Positions 17,125 to 25,866 of a stretch of DNA of 64,000 nucleotides are shown here, one piece after another (the stretch's first letter is position 1; the number at the start of each line of letters is the position of its first letter). Location: positions 1,798,001 through 1,862,000 of the forward strand of contig NZ_CP186334.1 in the NCBI RefSeq assembly GCF_049347105.1. The letters are read 5' to 3'. A model generated the notes under the pieces. It saw only the letters and a list, made by a program, of their open reading frames with translations. It made no database searches and was not told the DNA's origin. A program made the translations under genes and the position numbers. This DNA comes from Gaoshiqia hydrogeniformans. Lineage in GTDB: Bacteria > Bacteroidota > Bacteroidia > Bacteroidales > Prolixibacteraceae.

Positions 17125-20100
17125 TCAGAATTTAATATCCACACCAAAAGTGAATGATTTCATTAAAGGATAAGAATCGTAGCTATCCTGTTCCGGGTCG
17201 TGAAACTCGGTCATATCGGAAATGACAAACAGGTTGGTGCCGTTAAAAAATACCTGGGCCGATGTGATCTTAAAAGCAGTCAGCCAGTTTTTGGGGATTT
17301 CGTACCCGATATTGAGGTTTTTCAAGCGCAGGTAAGCGCCGTTCCTGATCCAGAAAGACTGGTTGCCGGTTCCCGATTCGTACCAGTTGTTGCCAACCAC
17401 GCGGGGGTATTTCGCGTCAGGATTTTCGGGTGTCCACACATCTTCCGTCCAGATGGGATAATAAGGCCTCACCGTACCGCCGTACTGGCGGATACCGCCA
17501 TAGCCTTCGCCCAGGTTACTGATCATCCGGTCGTACATGCCCACTCCCTGGAAGTGAAGGTCAACGGTAATCCCCTTCCAGCTCAGGCTGGTCCCAAAAC
17601 CATAGTTGATTCGCGGCGCCCCGTTGTCTGACAGCATTTGGATATCGTTTCCGTCGATTTTCCCGTCGGGCCCCGGCGAATAGCCATCACCCCGCACATC
17701 TTCGAAATAAAGCGCCCCAAGATACGGATCGCGCCCGAATTGGGTAAACCCTTTAGCCAGCAGTTCATCCAATTGCTCCTGTGTACGGACGATCCCTACT
17801 GTTTTCAGCCCGCTAATCCGGTTGAGGGGTTTGCCGATGGCCGAAAATTCGGCCAGCTTGCCGCCGGGCGAGTACAAGGCCGACTGGTCCAGCACATCCC
17901 ATTGGTCTTTCGAGTAACCGATATTCCCGTAAACCGTGTAATCCAACTGCCCTCCAAACGCTTTGTTCCGCCACAAGGCATTCAGTTCGAAGCCGCGCCA
18001 CGACCGTTCGGCATAATTTTCGGGCGCCAGCGACTGGCCGTAGGTATCGGGAATGGTCACGATACGCGAACCCAAAATATCTTCCTCTTTTTTATAAAAG
18101 ACATCGAAAGCGCCCGACAGTTTATTGCTTAGCATATTAAAGTCGAAACCGGCATTGTAAGTGGCCGATGTGGCCCAGGTCAGGTACGGATTGGGGGTCG
18201 CCCCGGACGTTATACCCAGGTTCAGGTCGTCACCCCAAATGTACGAACTGCCCGACTGGTAAACAGGCATATACGAAAAGGGCGTAATGGTATTATTGTT
18301 TACGTCCAGGTCATTGCCCGTGGTACCATAGGATGCCCTGATTTTCAGGTTATCCAGCCAGCCCGAAAGGTTTTCCATAAACGGCTCTTCACTGATCCGC
18401 CAGGCCCCCGAGAAGGAAGGAAAGAACCCCCAGCGTTTCCCTTTCGGGAACAGGGTATTTCCATCGTAGCGAAATGAAAATTCGCCGATGTATTTTTGGC
18501 TGTAGCTGTAGTTGAACCGGCCAATCAGCGACAGGCGTCCGCCGGTAACTTCTTCGGCGTCGCCCCATCGTTGCTCGGCATCGGTCGAATACACGAACAT
18601 CTGGTCGTAGCTGGTCAGCGGGTTTTCGCCCTTGGCATAAACCAGTTCGCCGCCGTTCGCCGCCTGTTCCCAAACCAGGGTCCCGGCCAGGTCGTGTTTT
18701 CCAAACGAATTGTTATAGTTGAGGAACCAGTTGAATTGTTCGCTCCACAACGAGTTAACATTGTAGCTCAAAAACTCCTGGTTTTGCGAAAAGGTAAAGG
18801 TGTTCATCTTATCCGGGTTAGGCGCGGCCGGGATAAACCGGTTTTCATCGGGCGTGGCCGATTCCCATACATAATTGTGCTGGTAAGTGAGGTACTTTTT
18901 CCGCATGTAGTCGTTGCCAATATAGTTGCCAACTACCTTGGTGGTCAGCCCTTTCAGCAGATCGCCCAAATCAATGTCGAAAGCGAGAATGACATTCATC
19001 TCCCGTTTCCGTGTTTTGATATAGCGGTCGCCGATCACCTGGTCAACCACGTTCCAGGCCTGCCAGCTGCCCATGGGGGTTTGTACCGGGTAGGCTGTCA
19101 CTTCCTCAGCCGGGCTTCCGTCGGCATACAGGTAAAAGGGATAGGTTTTGGGCCAGTTAAAGGTACAGCGGTACAGATCGCCGATGGTTTGCTCGTCGTC
19201 GCCCGAAAACGGCCAGTAGAAACGGTCCTGGTTTTGCTGGTTGGCTGACAGGTTAACATTCATCCTGATTTTTTCGGTGATTTGTGCCGTTAGGTTCGAA
19301 CGCAGGTTAAATTTTTCATTTTCCAGGTTTTTATACGAACCTTCTTCTCCAATGTAACTTCCCAGCACATAATAAGTCAGCCGGTCGTCGCCCCCCGATA
19401 CGCTGATGGCATGTTTTTGGTTCCGGGGGGTTTGCCAGATGTAATCGTTCACGTTATAATTCCTGTTCCTGAAATATTCGAATTCCTCATCGCCGTTCGG
19501 GACAGCAAGCCCCCTGAATTCGGCCACCCGGTTCTGGTAAATCAGCTCGTCGGTTGCTGTAAACCTGTCTGAAAACAGTTTTTGGGTGGTGTTCATCCAG
19601 GTATACGATCCCTGGTAATTGAACGACGCTTCCTGCCTGGTCCCGGCACGGGTGGTCACCAAAACAACCCCGTTGCCGGCCCGCGACCCGTAAATCGACG
19701 CGGTGGCCGCGTCTTTCAGGAAGCTGAGCTGGTCGATTTCATTCACTTCAAGGGCATCGAAAGCGGCTTTATCACGCACAATGCCGTCGATTACAAACAG
19801 CGGTTCGCCAAACCCGCCACGGATTCGTATGTCGGAGGTAGCGCCCGCCAGCCCCGAGTTGCCGGTAATGTTGACCCCCGGGGCACGGCCCGCCAGCGTG
19901 TTGGAAACATTGGTGGTTGAAATACGGCTTAACTCGTCTACCTTAACCGCCGTGATCGCTCCCGTGAGGTTCACTTTCTTCTGGGTGCCGTAGCCCACAG
20001 CCACCACCTCGTCCAGCCCGATCGACTCCTCCTCCATCATCACATCAATGTGTATTTTTCCGTCTGTCTTTACTTCCTGGCTTTTCATCCCCACGAACGA

Positions 20101-20406
20101 AAAAATCAGGATGGCATCATCGGGCAGGGCCGAAAAACTGTACTGCCCTGCCTCATCGCTGATTTGGCCGTTTTGGGTTCCTTTAATCACGATCGTAACT
20201 CCCGGCAAGGGTACACCCTTCGTATCGGTTACCCGGCCGCTCACTGGTCCCCCGGGCACGGCCAATACAAACCGGCCGGTTTCCCGTCCCGGTCCTGCTT
20301 CGAGCGGAATACCGGCCCGTACACCGCTGTTGCCAGCTCCTCCTACCAACAGCAGGAGCATAAAAATTCCATAAACACGCGAAGGTGTCTTTAAATTGTT
20401 TTTCAT
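17125..20406 (-). CDS. SusC/RagA-family TonB-dependent outer-membrane transporter
   Basis: 1093 residues. Order: signal peptide (about 1-32), carboxypeptidase-like beta domain (about 55-130, SGRVTDTKGVPLPGV), SusC plug with VAVGYGTQKKVNLTGAI and the strand DAATASIYGSRAGNGVVLVT, then a 22-strand barrel ending in an aromatic C-terminal strand (TFGVDIKF). It imports oligomers bound by the neighbouring SusD protein, powered by TonB. No sigma/anti-sigma pair or hybrid two-component gene is adjacent; instead a small XRE gene is divergent. No degradative enzyme is encoded beside the pair. Confidence 0.96.
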   Translation of the reverse strand: MKNNLKTPSRVYGIFMLLLLVGGAGNSGVRAGIPLEAGPGRETGRFVLAVPGGPVSGRVTDTKGVPLPGVTIVIKGTQNGQISDEAGQYSFSALPDDAILIFSFVGMKSQEVKTDGKIHIDVMMEEESIGLDEVVAVGYGTQKKVNLTGAITAVKVDELSRISTTNVSNTLAGRAPGVNITGNSGLAGATSDIRIRGGFGEPLFVIDGIVRDKAAFDALEVNEIDQLSFLKDAATASIYGSRAGNGVVLVTTRAGTRQEASFNYQGSYTWMNTTQKLFSDRFTATDELIYQNRVAEFRGLAVPNGDEEFEYFRNRNYNVNDYIWQTPRNQKHAISVSGGDDRLTYYVLGSYIGEEGSYKNLENEKFNLRSNLTAQITEKIRMNVNLSANQQNQDRFYWPFSGDDEQTIGDLYRCTFNWPKTYPFYLYADGSPAEEVTAYPVQTPMGSWQAWNVVDQVIGDRYIKTRKREMNVILAFDIDLGDLLKGLTTKVVGNYIGNDYMRKKYLTYQHNYVWESATPDENRFIPAAPNPDKMNTFTFSQNQEFLSYNVNSLWSEQFNWFLNYNNSFGKHDLAGTLVWEQAANGGELVYAKGENPLTSYDQMFVYSTDAEQRWGDAEEVTGGRLSLIGRFNYSYSQKYIGEFSFRYDGNTLFPKGKRWGFFPSFSGAWRISEEPFMENLSGWLDNLKIRASYGTTGNDLDVNNNTITPFSYMPVYQSGSSYIWGDDLNLGITSGATPNPYLTWATSATYNAGFDFNMLSNKLSGAFDVFYKKEEDILGSRIVTIPDTYGQSLAPENYAERSWRGFELNALWRNKAFGGQLDYTVYGNIGYSKDQWDVLDQSALYSPGGKLAEFSAIGKPLNRISGLKTVGIVRTQEQLDELLAKGFTQFGRDPYLGALYFEDVRGDGYSPGPDGKIDGNDIQMLSDNGAPRINYGFGTSLSWKGITVDLHFQGVGMYDRMISNLGEGYGGIRQYGGTVRPYYPIWTEDVWTPENPDAKYPRVVGNNWYESGTGNQSFWIRNGAYLRLKNLNIGYEIPKNWLTAFKITSAQVFFNGTNLFVISDMTEFHDPEQDSYDSYPLMKSFTFGVDIKF

Positions 20407-20582
20407 AAATTTGAAAAGTTTAAAGGATTTTTTAATTGTTCCCGCGGTCCTGCTTCGTATGGCAATACTTTTTGGGCAAGACCGCAGGATCTTTTACCGG
20501 ACAAAGGTTTTTGCCCGGATTAATCAGGCTTAGTTGATTTGCTTGTTTAGTTCATAGGCAAAGAATTTTGTATTTAGAGGAA

Positions 20583-20612
20583 CAAATATAATCATTTGAT
20601 TATATAATCAAA
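20583..20612 (-). promoter_or_regulatory. susC promoter with an overlapping 18-bp palindromic operator
   Basis: Read on the minus strand, TTTG (20612-20609) and TATATTTG (20590-20583) match the Bacteroidota -33 (TTTG) and -7 (TAnnTTTG) boxes with an 18-bp spacer. The perfect palindrome TTTGATTATATAATCAAA (20595-20612) fills the spacer and includes the -33 box. Binding there should block susC transcription. The XRE gene starts divergently at 20637, making its product the obvious candidate ligand; this is inference. Confidence 0.6.
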
Positions 20613-20636
20613 CTATTATTCCAAAATAATCTTCAA

Positions 20637-20993
20637 ATGACGATAAATAAACGGATAGCAAAGGTAATGGAGTCTCACAGCCTAAATAAGAACCAATTCG
20701 CAAATAAAATTGGTGTCCACGCTACTGTCGTTCATAATATTATTGATGAAAAAGGGCGAGGGAATAAGCCAAGTTTTGATTTTATTTCAAAACTACTATC
20801 TTCATTTGATAACATAAATGGTGATTGGCTTATTACAGGAAGGGGCAAAATGTTTTTACAGGACAAGGAGGCACCGGCAACATCATTATCCCCGATATTA
20901 TCCGACAAAAATGCCCTCGAAATGATTCGTGATCTTTCGGCGGAGAATGCATTGCTGAAAAAAGAGTTGGAAGAACTGAAGGGGAAAGTATAA
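20637..20993 (+). CDS. Small XRE/phage-repressor-like regulator
   Basis: 118 residues. A Cro/C1-like HTH occupies about 3-60 (RIAKVMESHSLNKNQFANKI, then a recognition helix VHATVVHNII), followed by GDWLITGRGKMF, a phrase typical of the Bacteroidota phage-repressor-like group. The C-terminal 30 residues form a charged coiled coil (LSAENALLKKELEELKGKV) suited to dimerisation. It lies upstream of the putAbiC-like gene and divergent from susC across a palindrome. It could regulate either side. This segment is AT-rich relative to its neighbours. Confidence 0.85.
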   Translation: MTINKRIAKVMESHSLNKNQFANKIGVHATVVHNIIDEKGRGNKPSFDFISKLLSSFDNINGDWLITGRGKMFLQDKEAPATSLSPILSDKNALEMIRDLSAENALLKKELEELKGKV

Positions 20994-21065
20994 GGAAGCT
21001 TCCAATCGTTAATCATTGTTCCATATGATCTTTATCTAATTATACATAAGCAAAAAATACGGAGA

Positions 21066-22403
21066 ATGGACAGCGATACCTATTTGTGCACAATTAAAAT
21101 CCTTTTCGCTTTATTGTTACTGGTATCCTCCGGAGCTATCGTCTTAGTAGTTATAAATAAGTACTGTAGTATGCGAAAAGCAAATCCCAGAATTTTAATA
21201 TGGAGAAATGTGGCATGGGGAATAGGTGTTATTTTATTGTTGGTACTCCTGATCCTGTTATTTATCGAGGGTTCTTCTTATCATAGATTCCATTTTGGAC
21301 ATATCGAGACAAAGGTTTGGGCCGAATTTGGATCATTTATAGGCGGAATTTTGTTGGCTGCAACGTTAATCTACCAGATTGTCTCTTTTCGGCGTCAACA
21401 GATAGAAGCTAAATTCTTTGAATTAGTTAAGTACTACCGCGATAACGTTAACGAAATGAAACTGAAGAATCCTTTCTATTACACTGATAAGAAGGATGCG
21501 GATAAAACCGGTGATGGGAATAAAGTAAGGGAGTTCGACGAAAAGTATGTTGAAGGCAGGAGGGTTTTTAAAATCATATTTGATCAATACCGGGTGGCGT
21601 ATGGGATTTGTAAAAACTCAGAAGTGGTCAACGCGGGAGATCCTATGCAATTGGTGCAAAAGAAAATGGAAGAGGATTTTTCAGAATATTTTCGGTTATT
21701 CACAAACAATGACGAAGTAAAAAAGCGGTTTATCGAGAATGAAATCGCTTATCTTATAACTTTCTGGGGAGTTCCCGATGATTCCTCAAAAGAAATTGAT
21801 GACAGGCTAAAAAGGCAATATGTATTAACAGACTCAAAAATCCCCCTTCTGAAAAAAGGTCTTATTAATTATTTTAAATCACTGGTGGCAACCTATGAGG
21901 CCAACGACCCCTCGAAGTATTCCGCCATGTTAAAGAAATGGAAAAATGGTCTGATAATATCAGGTGAAAAAAAGACGCTCGTCATGGGTGAAAGCCCTGG
22001 CGGGAAAATGAAATTTTTCGGTGGACATCAATATCATTTGGGGCATTATTTCCGGCATCTGTATCAAGCCGTCACTTTTATCAATGATCAACCATGGTGG
22101 TTGATGGATCGGGGCAAAAAATACGGATATATAAAAACATTAAGGGCTCAAATGTCAAATTATGAACAGGCGCTATTATTCATCAACTCACTAACGATAC
22201 TCGGCCGGAATTGGGAACTCAATAGCCAAAGGAAGGAGCAAAGGCTTATTACCAAATATAACCTGATAAAAAATCTGCCCAAATATTTTGTGCCTGACAT
22301 GGACCCAGCAAACTATTATCCCCGGGTAGACTTTGAATATAAGGATGATAAAGAGTCTATGGAACCACCCGGATCATGTTTATCAGTTAAAAAAAATCAA
22401 TAA
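21066..22403 (+). CDS. Membrane protein of the putative phage abortive-infection family (putAbiC)
   Basis: 445 residues. Three membrane segments near the N-terminus (about 12-31, 49-69, 88-108) are followed by a large cytoplasmic part. Family-like features are the helix after the third segment (SFRRQQIEAKFFELVKYYRD), HYFRHLYQAVTFI in the middle, and KTLRAQMSNYEQALLFINSL near 360-380. This matches my recollection of the putAbiC domain (PF16872) of candidate phage-exclusion proteins. Function is predicted, not shown. It lies 70 bases after the XRE gene and just before a toxin-antitoxin pair, so this is a small defence cluster. Confidence 0.75.
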   Translation: MDSDTYLCTIKILFALLLLVSSGAIVLVVINKYCSMRKANPRILIWRNVAWGIGVILLLVLLILLFIEGSSYHRFHFGHIETKVWAEFGSFIGGILLAATLIYQIVSFRRQQIEAKFFELVKYYRDNVNEMKLKNPFYYTDKKDADKTGDGNKVREFDEKYVEGRRVFKIIFDQYRVAYGICKNSEVVNAGDPMQLVQKKMEEDFSEYFRLFTNNDEVKKRFIENEIAYLITFWGVPDDSSKEIDDRLKRQYVLTDSKIPLLKKGLINYFKSLVATYEANDPSKYSAMLKKWKNGLIISGEKKTLVMGESPGGKMKFFGGHQYHLGHYFRHLYQAVTFINDQPWWLMDRGKKYGYIKTLRAQMSNYEQALLFINSLTILGRNWELNSQRKEQRLITKYNLIKNLPKYFVPDMDPANYYPRVDFEYKDDKESMEPPGSCLSVKKNQ

Positions 22404-22404
22404 C

Positions 22405-22436
22405 ATTAACAAATTTCGTTAATATTATTACCTTTG
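22405..22436 (+). promoter_or_regulatory. Promoter and inverted-repeat operator of the higB-like operon
   Basis: TACCTTTG at 22429-22436 fits the Bacteroidota -7 box TAnnTTTG. Immediately upstream are inverted arms ATTAAC (22405-22410) and GTTAAT (22418-22423). The box ends 2 bases before the GTG used as the toxin start, so the transcript would be leaderless or nearly so. Autoregulation by the antitoxin is expected for such an arrangement. Confidence 0.5.
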
Positions 22437-22438
22437 CG

Positions 22439-22771
22439 GTGAAAATAGCGTATAAAACCAGTAAATTAGAAAAGCAATTAACTGTTGCTAAAGAAATGCA
22501 AAAGGCATTTGGAACGATGGCAAAAAAGGTCAATCAACGAATCAAGGAGATAACTGCTTCTGCAAATATTGAAGTTCTAAAAACGATTCCTGCTGCCAGA
22601 TGCCACGAACTCAAAGGAGACAAAAAGGGACAATTTGCAGTGGATATTTCCGGTAATTACAGAATTATCTTTGAACCGGATCAAAATCCAATCCCTGTAA
22701 GAGATGATAACAGCATCGATTGTATCAAAATTACCGACATTAAAATCTTAGGAACTGAAGATTATCATTGA
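22439..22771 (+). CDS. RelE/HigB-like toxin
   Basis: 110 residues with a GTG start at 22439; no ATG exists until residue 20, which would delete the first strand and helix of the fold. The RelE-superfamily pattern is visible: an N-terminal strand and helix, AARCHELKGDKKGQFAVDIS in the middle, and the core strand YRIIFEP. HigB-type proteins cleave mRNA on the ribosome. Toxin-first order with the antitoxin gene close behind is typical of higBA modules. The nearby -7 box implies a leaderless message. Confidence 0.85.
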   Translation: MKIAYKTSKLEKQLTVAKEMQKAFGTMAKKVNQRIKEITASANIEVLKTIPAARCHELKGDKKGQFAVDISGNYRIIFEPDQNPIPVRDDNSIDCIKITDIKILGTEDYH

Positions 22772-22806
22772 GCCTCAACTGCTCAGCAACGAATAAAAAC
22801 AACACG

Positions 22807-23898
22807 ATGAGCCCAAATTTACAACTGCAAAAAGATTTACTTTCACCGCCTGGCGATACCATACAGGAAACCATTGACGCTCTTGGTATGTCACAAGCAG
22901 AATTGGCCGAACGAATTGGGCGGCCAAAGGAAAAATTAAATGATATCATAAAAGGAAGAGATCCAATCACTTTAAAAACAGCGATGATGCTTGAACGTGT
23001 GCTGGGTATTCCCGCTGATTTTTGGATAGAACGGGAACGTGAATATCGCTTAGAGCTGGCTAAAATAGAGCAGCAGGAATTCCTGGAAAGCTGCATTGGT
23101 TGGTTGGAACAGTTTCCCATACGTGAATTGAAAAAGATGGGATATCTTCCCGATACACGTGAAAAAACAGAACTCGCCGATTCACTGCTGAAATTACATG
23201 GAGTTGCGTCTCCTGCCGAATGGGAAGCTATATACCTCAAAGACTCCGTATCTGCTGCATTCAAAATCTCATTGGCCAGTACTCAAAGCCCTCACGCTAT
23301 TTCTACCTGGTTGAGAATTGGCGAACACAAATCATTTCAGCAAAAGCTACCTGATTTTGACAAAATAGCTTTTAGAAAAGCATTAACTGAAGTTAAGGAA
23401 CTGTTGAATACGCAATCAGCAGATTTCAAAGAGCAACTACAAGGCATATGTGCCCGATGTGGCGTTGCCGTTTTATATACACCCTGTTTGCCCAAAGCGC
23501 CTATTAGCGGGGCAACATGGTGGAAGGGAAGAAATCCGATCATTCAGCTAAGTGGAAGATATAAGACTAATGATAGTTTTTGGTTTGCTTTTTACCACGA
23601 AGCAGGACATATACTCCAACACGGGAAAAAGGAAGTCTTTCTGGAGAATCTCGAAGGAAGCCCGATTGATCAGGAAAAAGAAGATGAGGCTAATCAATTT
23701 GCTCAGAAGTACTTATTCCCCAAAGAAGCATTTGATGGATTAGTTGAGATATTTGATATTTCAAGCGAAGATATTTTGATCTACGCCAGGCGTTACAAAA
23801 CGCATCCGGCAATTATTGTTGGACAGCTTCAACACGCCGGTGTTATTGGTTATCAGCAGTTCAATCATTTCAAGATATCAATCGATCTTGTGAATTGA
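22807..23898 (+). CDS. HigA-like antitoxin fused to an ImmA/IrrE metalloprotease domain
   Basis: 363 residues from ATG 22807; an upstream in-frame TTG at 22768 would overlap the toxin stop. The N-terminal HigA-type HTH covers about 15-75 (MSQAELAERIGRPKEKLNDI). A C-terminal zinc-protease domain carries HEAGH at 264-268 with the downstream KEDEANQFAQKYLFP helix (about 291-305) of ImmA/IrrE proteins. It therefore combines DNA binding and toxin control with possible proteolysis in one chain. It is the second gene of the toxin operon, 35 bases after the toxin stop. Confidence 0.88.
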   Translation: MSPNLQLQKDLLSPPGDTIQETIDALGMSQAELAERIGRPKEKLNDIIKGRDPITLKTAMMLERVLGIPADFWIEREREYRLELAKIEQQEFLESCIGWLEQFPIRELKKMGYLPDTREKTELADSLLKLHGVASPAEWEAIYLKDSVSAAFKISLASTQSPHAISTWLRIGEHKSFQQKLPDFDKIAFRKALTEVKELLNTQSADFKEQLQGICARCGVAVLYTPCLPKAPISGATWWKGRNPIIQLSGRYKTNDSFWFAFYHEAGHILQHGKKEVFLENLEGSPIDQEKEDEANQFAQKYLFPKEAFDGLVEIFDISSEDILIYARRYKTHPAIIVGQLQHAGVIGYQQFNHFKISIDLVN

Positions 23899-25866
23899 CG
23901 GGGACAAATTTCAAAAACAGAAATTCAATAGCTAAAAAAGTGATGACGAATCACCTCCATTGATCACTACCTGAACAAACGGGTGGCGCGGTTTGTAACC
24001 GCGCATTCATATGATCTCCGGTTAAAAACCGGCACACCCGCACCAACAACCGGGCCATTCCCTCCAGTCAGAAACTAATCCGGCGGAAACAGGATTTTGC
24101 AGCGTGTAATTTATGGCATAATACAAATGCTTGTCATCGCGAATAGTTATATCAAAACTCTCTTTCTGCCACATAGGACCCGTCCTTTTTTCCCGTTTAT
24201 TGATCCGGTTTGACGTTTCCCGCTTAACGGATTGCATGATATCCTGAAGATACACGAGGCCTTTGTTCTCATCCTCTTTGTATACCCCAAAGACCCAATG
24301 TACATGGTTACACATCACCGCATAAGCAAAATTTTCAAGCTTTTTCCCTTCCCAGAAATGCAACGCTTCTTTGATGATCTTCAGATTCTCCTGTTCGGAC
24401 AGATCAATCGTCAGGTTTTCACCAAGGTTTAGCAAATCGTCGTAGGCTTTGATGTATTTTTTCCTGATCGAGTAATAGTTTGTTTCCAACTCCTCAATGA
24501 TCTTTTTATCGGTTTTTTGTTCTTTCTGAAAAACGATTTGTGCTTTCAGCTCGTCTATTTTTTTGACATAACGCGTTAATGCTTTTGGAGGGATGGCATC
24601 TTTCAAATTCCAGGAAACAAAATAGGCTTGTCCGGGTTGCTGAAAATGTGGCAAAGTTCTCCGGTAAAACGCTTTCTTTTCCATCTCGGTCGCGGTTTTG
24701 CTTCACAATTTAACGATTTTTTCGAAACGGGTGGCGCGGTTTGCAACCGCGCATTAAATAACCGCCCGACCCAGTCGCCAAACACGAACGGAAAGCGTTT
24801 ACAGACACTTGTTCCCGAATCGTCGGTTAAAAACCGACGCACCCGGACTTCCCTGCCCTTGCTTTTCATCCGAATAGGTTCTTTCGGTGACAAATTTCAA
24901 AAACAGAAATCCAATAGCTTAAAAGTGACGCCGAATCACCTCCATTGATCACTACCTGAACAAACGGGTGGCGCGGTTTGCAACCGCGCATTAAATGATC
25001 GCCGAATCCAGTCGCCAAACACATACGGAAAGCAGCTACAGACACTTGTTCCCGAATCGTCGGTTAAAAACCGACGCACCCGGAATTGCCTGCCCTTGCT
25101 TTCCAGCTGAATAGGTTTTTACGGGGATAAATTTCAAAAACAGAAATTCAACAACTAAAAAGTGATGCCGAATCACCTCCATTGATCACTACCAAACCGG
25201 ACGGGTGGCGCGGTTTGCAACCGCGCATTAATAACCGCCCGACCCAGTCGCCAAACACGGACGAAAAGCGGTTACAGACACTTGTTCCCGAATCGTCGGT
25301 TAAAAACCGACGCACCCGGACTTCCCTGCCCTTGCTTTCCATCTGAATAGGTTTTTGCGGGGGCAAATTTCAAAAACAGAAATCCAATAGCTGAAAAGTG
25401 ATGCCGAATCACCTGTATTAATCACAACCGAACCGGACGGGTGGCGCGGTTTGCAACCGCGCATTAAATAACCGCCCGACCCAGTCGCCAAACACGACCG
25501 GAAATCGGTTACAGACATTTGTTCCCGAGTCGTCGGTTAAAAACCGACGCACCCGGAATTGCCTGCCCTTGCTTTCCAGCCGAATAGGTTTTTACGGGGA
25601 TAAATTTCAAAAACAGAAATCCAATAGCTTAAAAGTGACGCCGAATCACCTGTATTAATCACAACCGAACCGGACGGGTAGCGCGGTTTGCAACCGCGCA
25701 TTAAATAACCGCCCGACCCAGTCGCCAAACACGAACGGAAAGCAGCTACAGACACTTGTTCCCGAATCGTCGGTTAAAAACCGACGCACCCGGAATTGCC
25801 TGCCCTTGCTTTTTATCCGAATAGGTTCTTTCGGGGACAAATTTCAAAAACAGAAATCCAATAGCT
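23899..25866. repeat. Tandem array of paired REP hairpins surrounding a RAYT gene
   Basis: Hairpin 1, GCGCGGTTTGCAACCGCGC preceded by GGGTG (GGGTA in the last unit), starts with its tag at 23981, 24729, 24966, 25203, 25439 and 25676. The last five are spaced 237, 237, 236 and 237 bp. Hairpin 2, CGTCGGTTAAAAACCGACG followed by CACCC, lies in inverted orientation at 24821, 25058, 25294, 25531 and 25768, with a variant CCGGTTAAAAACCGG at 24018. A conserved spacer (from GACAAATTTCAAAAACAG to TGATCACTACC) joins units. The transposase gene sits between the first and second units. This is a BIME-like REP array. Confidence 0.92.
24022..24684 (-). CDS. REP-associated tyrosine transposase (RAYT, IS200/Y1 type)
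   Basis: 220 residues. Y1/HUH nuclease features: N-terminal GQAYFVSWNL (strand 1), the HUH motif MCNHVHWV with His127 and His129, and YYAINYTLQNPVSAGL near the C-terminus carrying the likely catalytic Tyr193. Between strand 1 and HUH there is a long charged helical insertion (about 35-115). RAYTs cut and join REP hairpins. Its stop codon lies inside the loop of the variant hairpin at 24018-24032, and the last residues (CWCGCAGF) are encoded by REP sequence. It is embedded in the array. Confidence 0.9.
   Translation of the reverse strand: MEKKAFYRRTLPHFQQPGQAYFVSWNLKDAIPPKALTRYVKKIDELKAQIVFQKEQKTDKKIIEELETNYYSIRKKYIKAYDDLLNLGENLTIDLSEQENLKIIKEALHFWEGKKLENFAYAVMCNHVHWVFGVYKEDENKGLVYLQDIMQSVKRETSNRINKREKRTGPMWQKESFDITIRDDKHLYYAINYTLQNPVSAGLVSDWREWPGCWCGCAGF

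Noticed and set aside
304..20406. A single polysaccharide-utilisation locus joining the GH32 enzyme and the SusC/SusD pair
   Set aside because: They are 13.5 kb apart, on opposite strands, and separated by housekeeping genes and an IS element. No shared regulator is visible.
15342..20406. Sigma/anti-sigma control of the SusC/SusD pair
   Set aside because: No ECF sigma factor or FecR-like gene is adjacent; the only neighbouring regulator is the small XRE protein.
24603..25840. Several 60-100 codon frames on both strands of the REP array
   Set aside because: They repeat at the array period and translate hairpins and spacers; none has a recognisable domain or independent conservation.
23899..25866. 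CRISPR array
   Set aside because: The repeat period is 237 bp, whole units are conserved including the segments between hairpins, there are no unique spacers, and no cas genes are near. It is a REP array with a RAYT gene.
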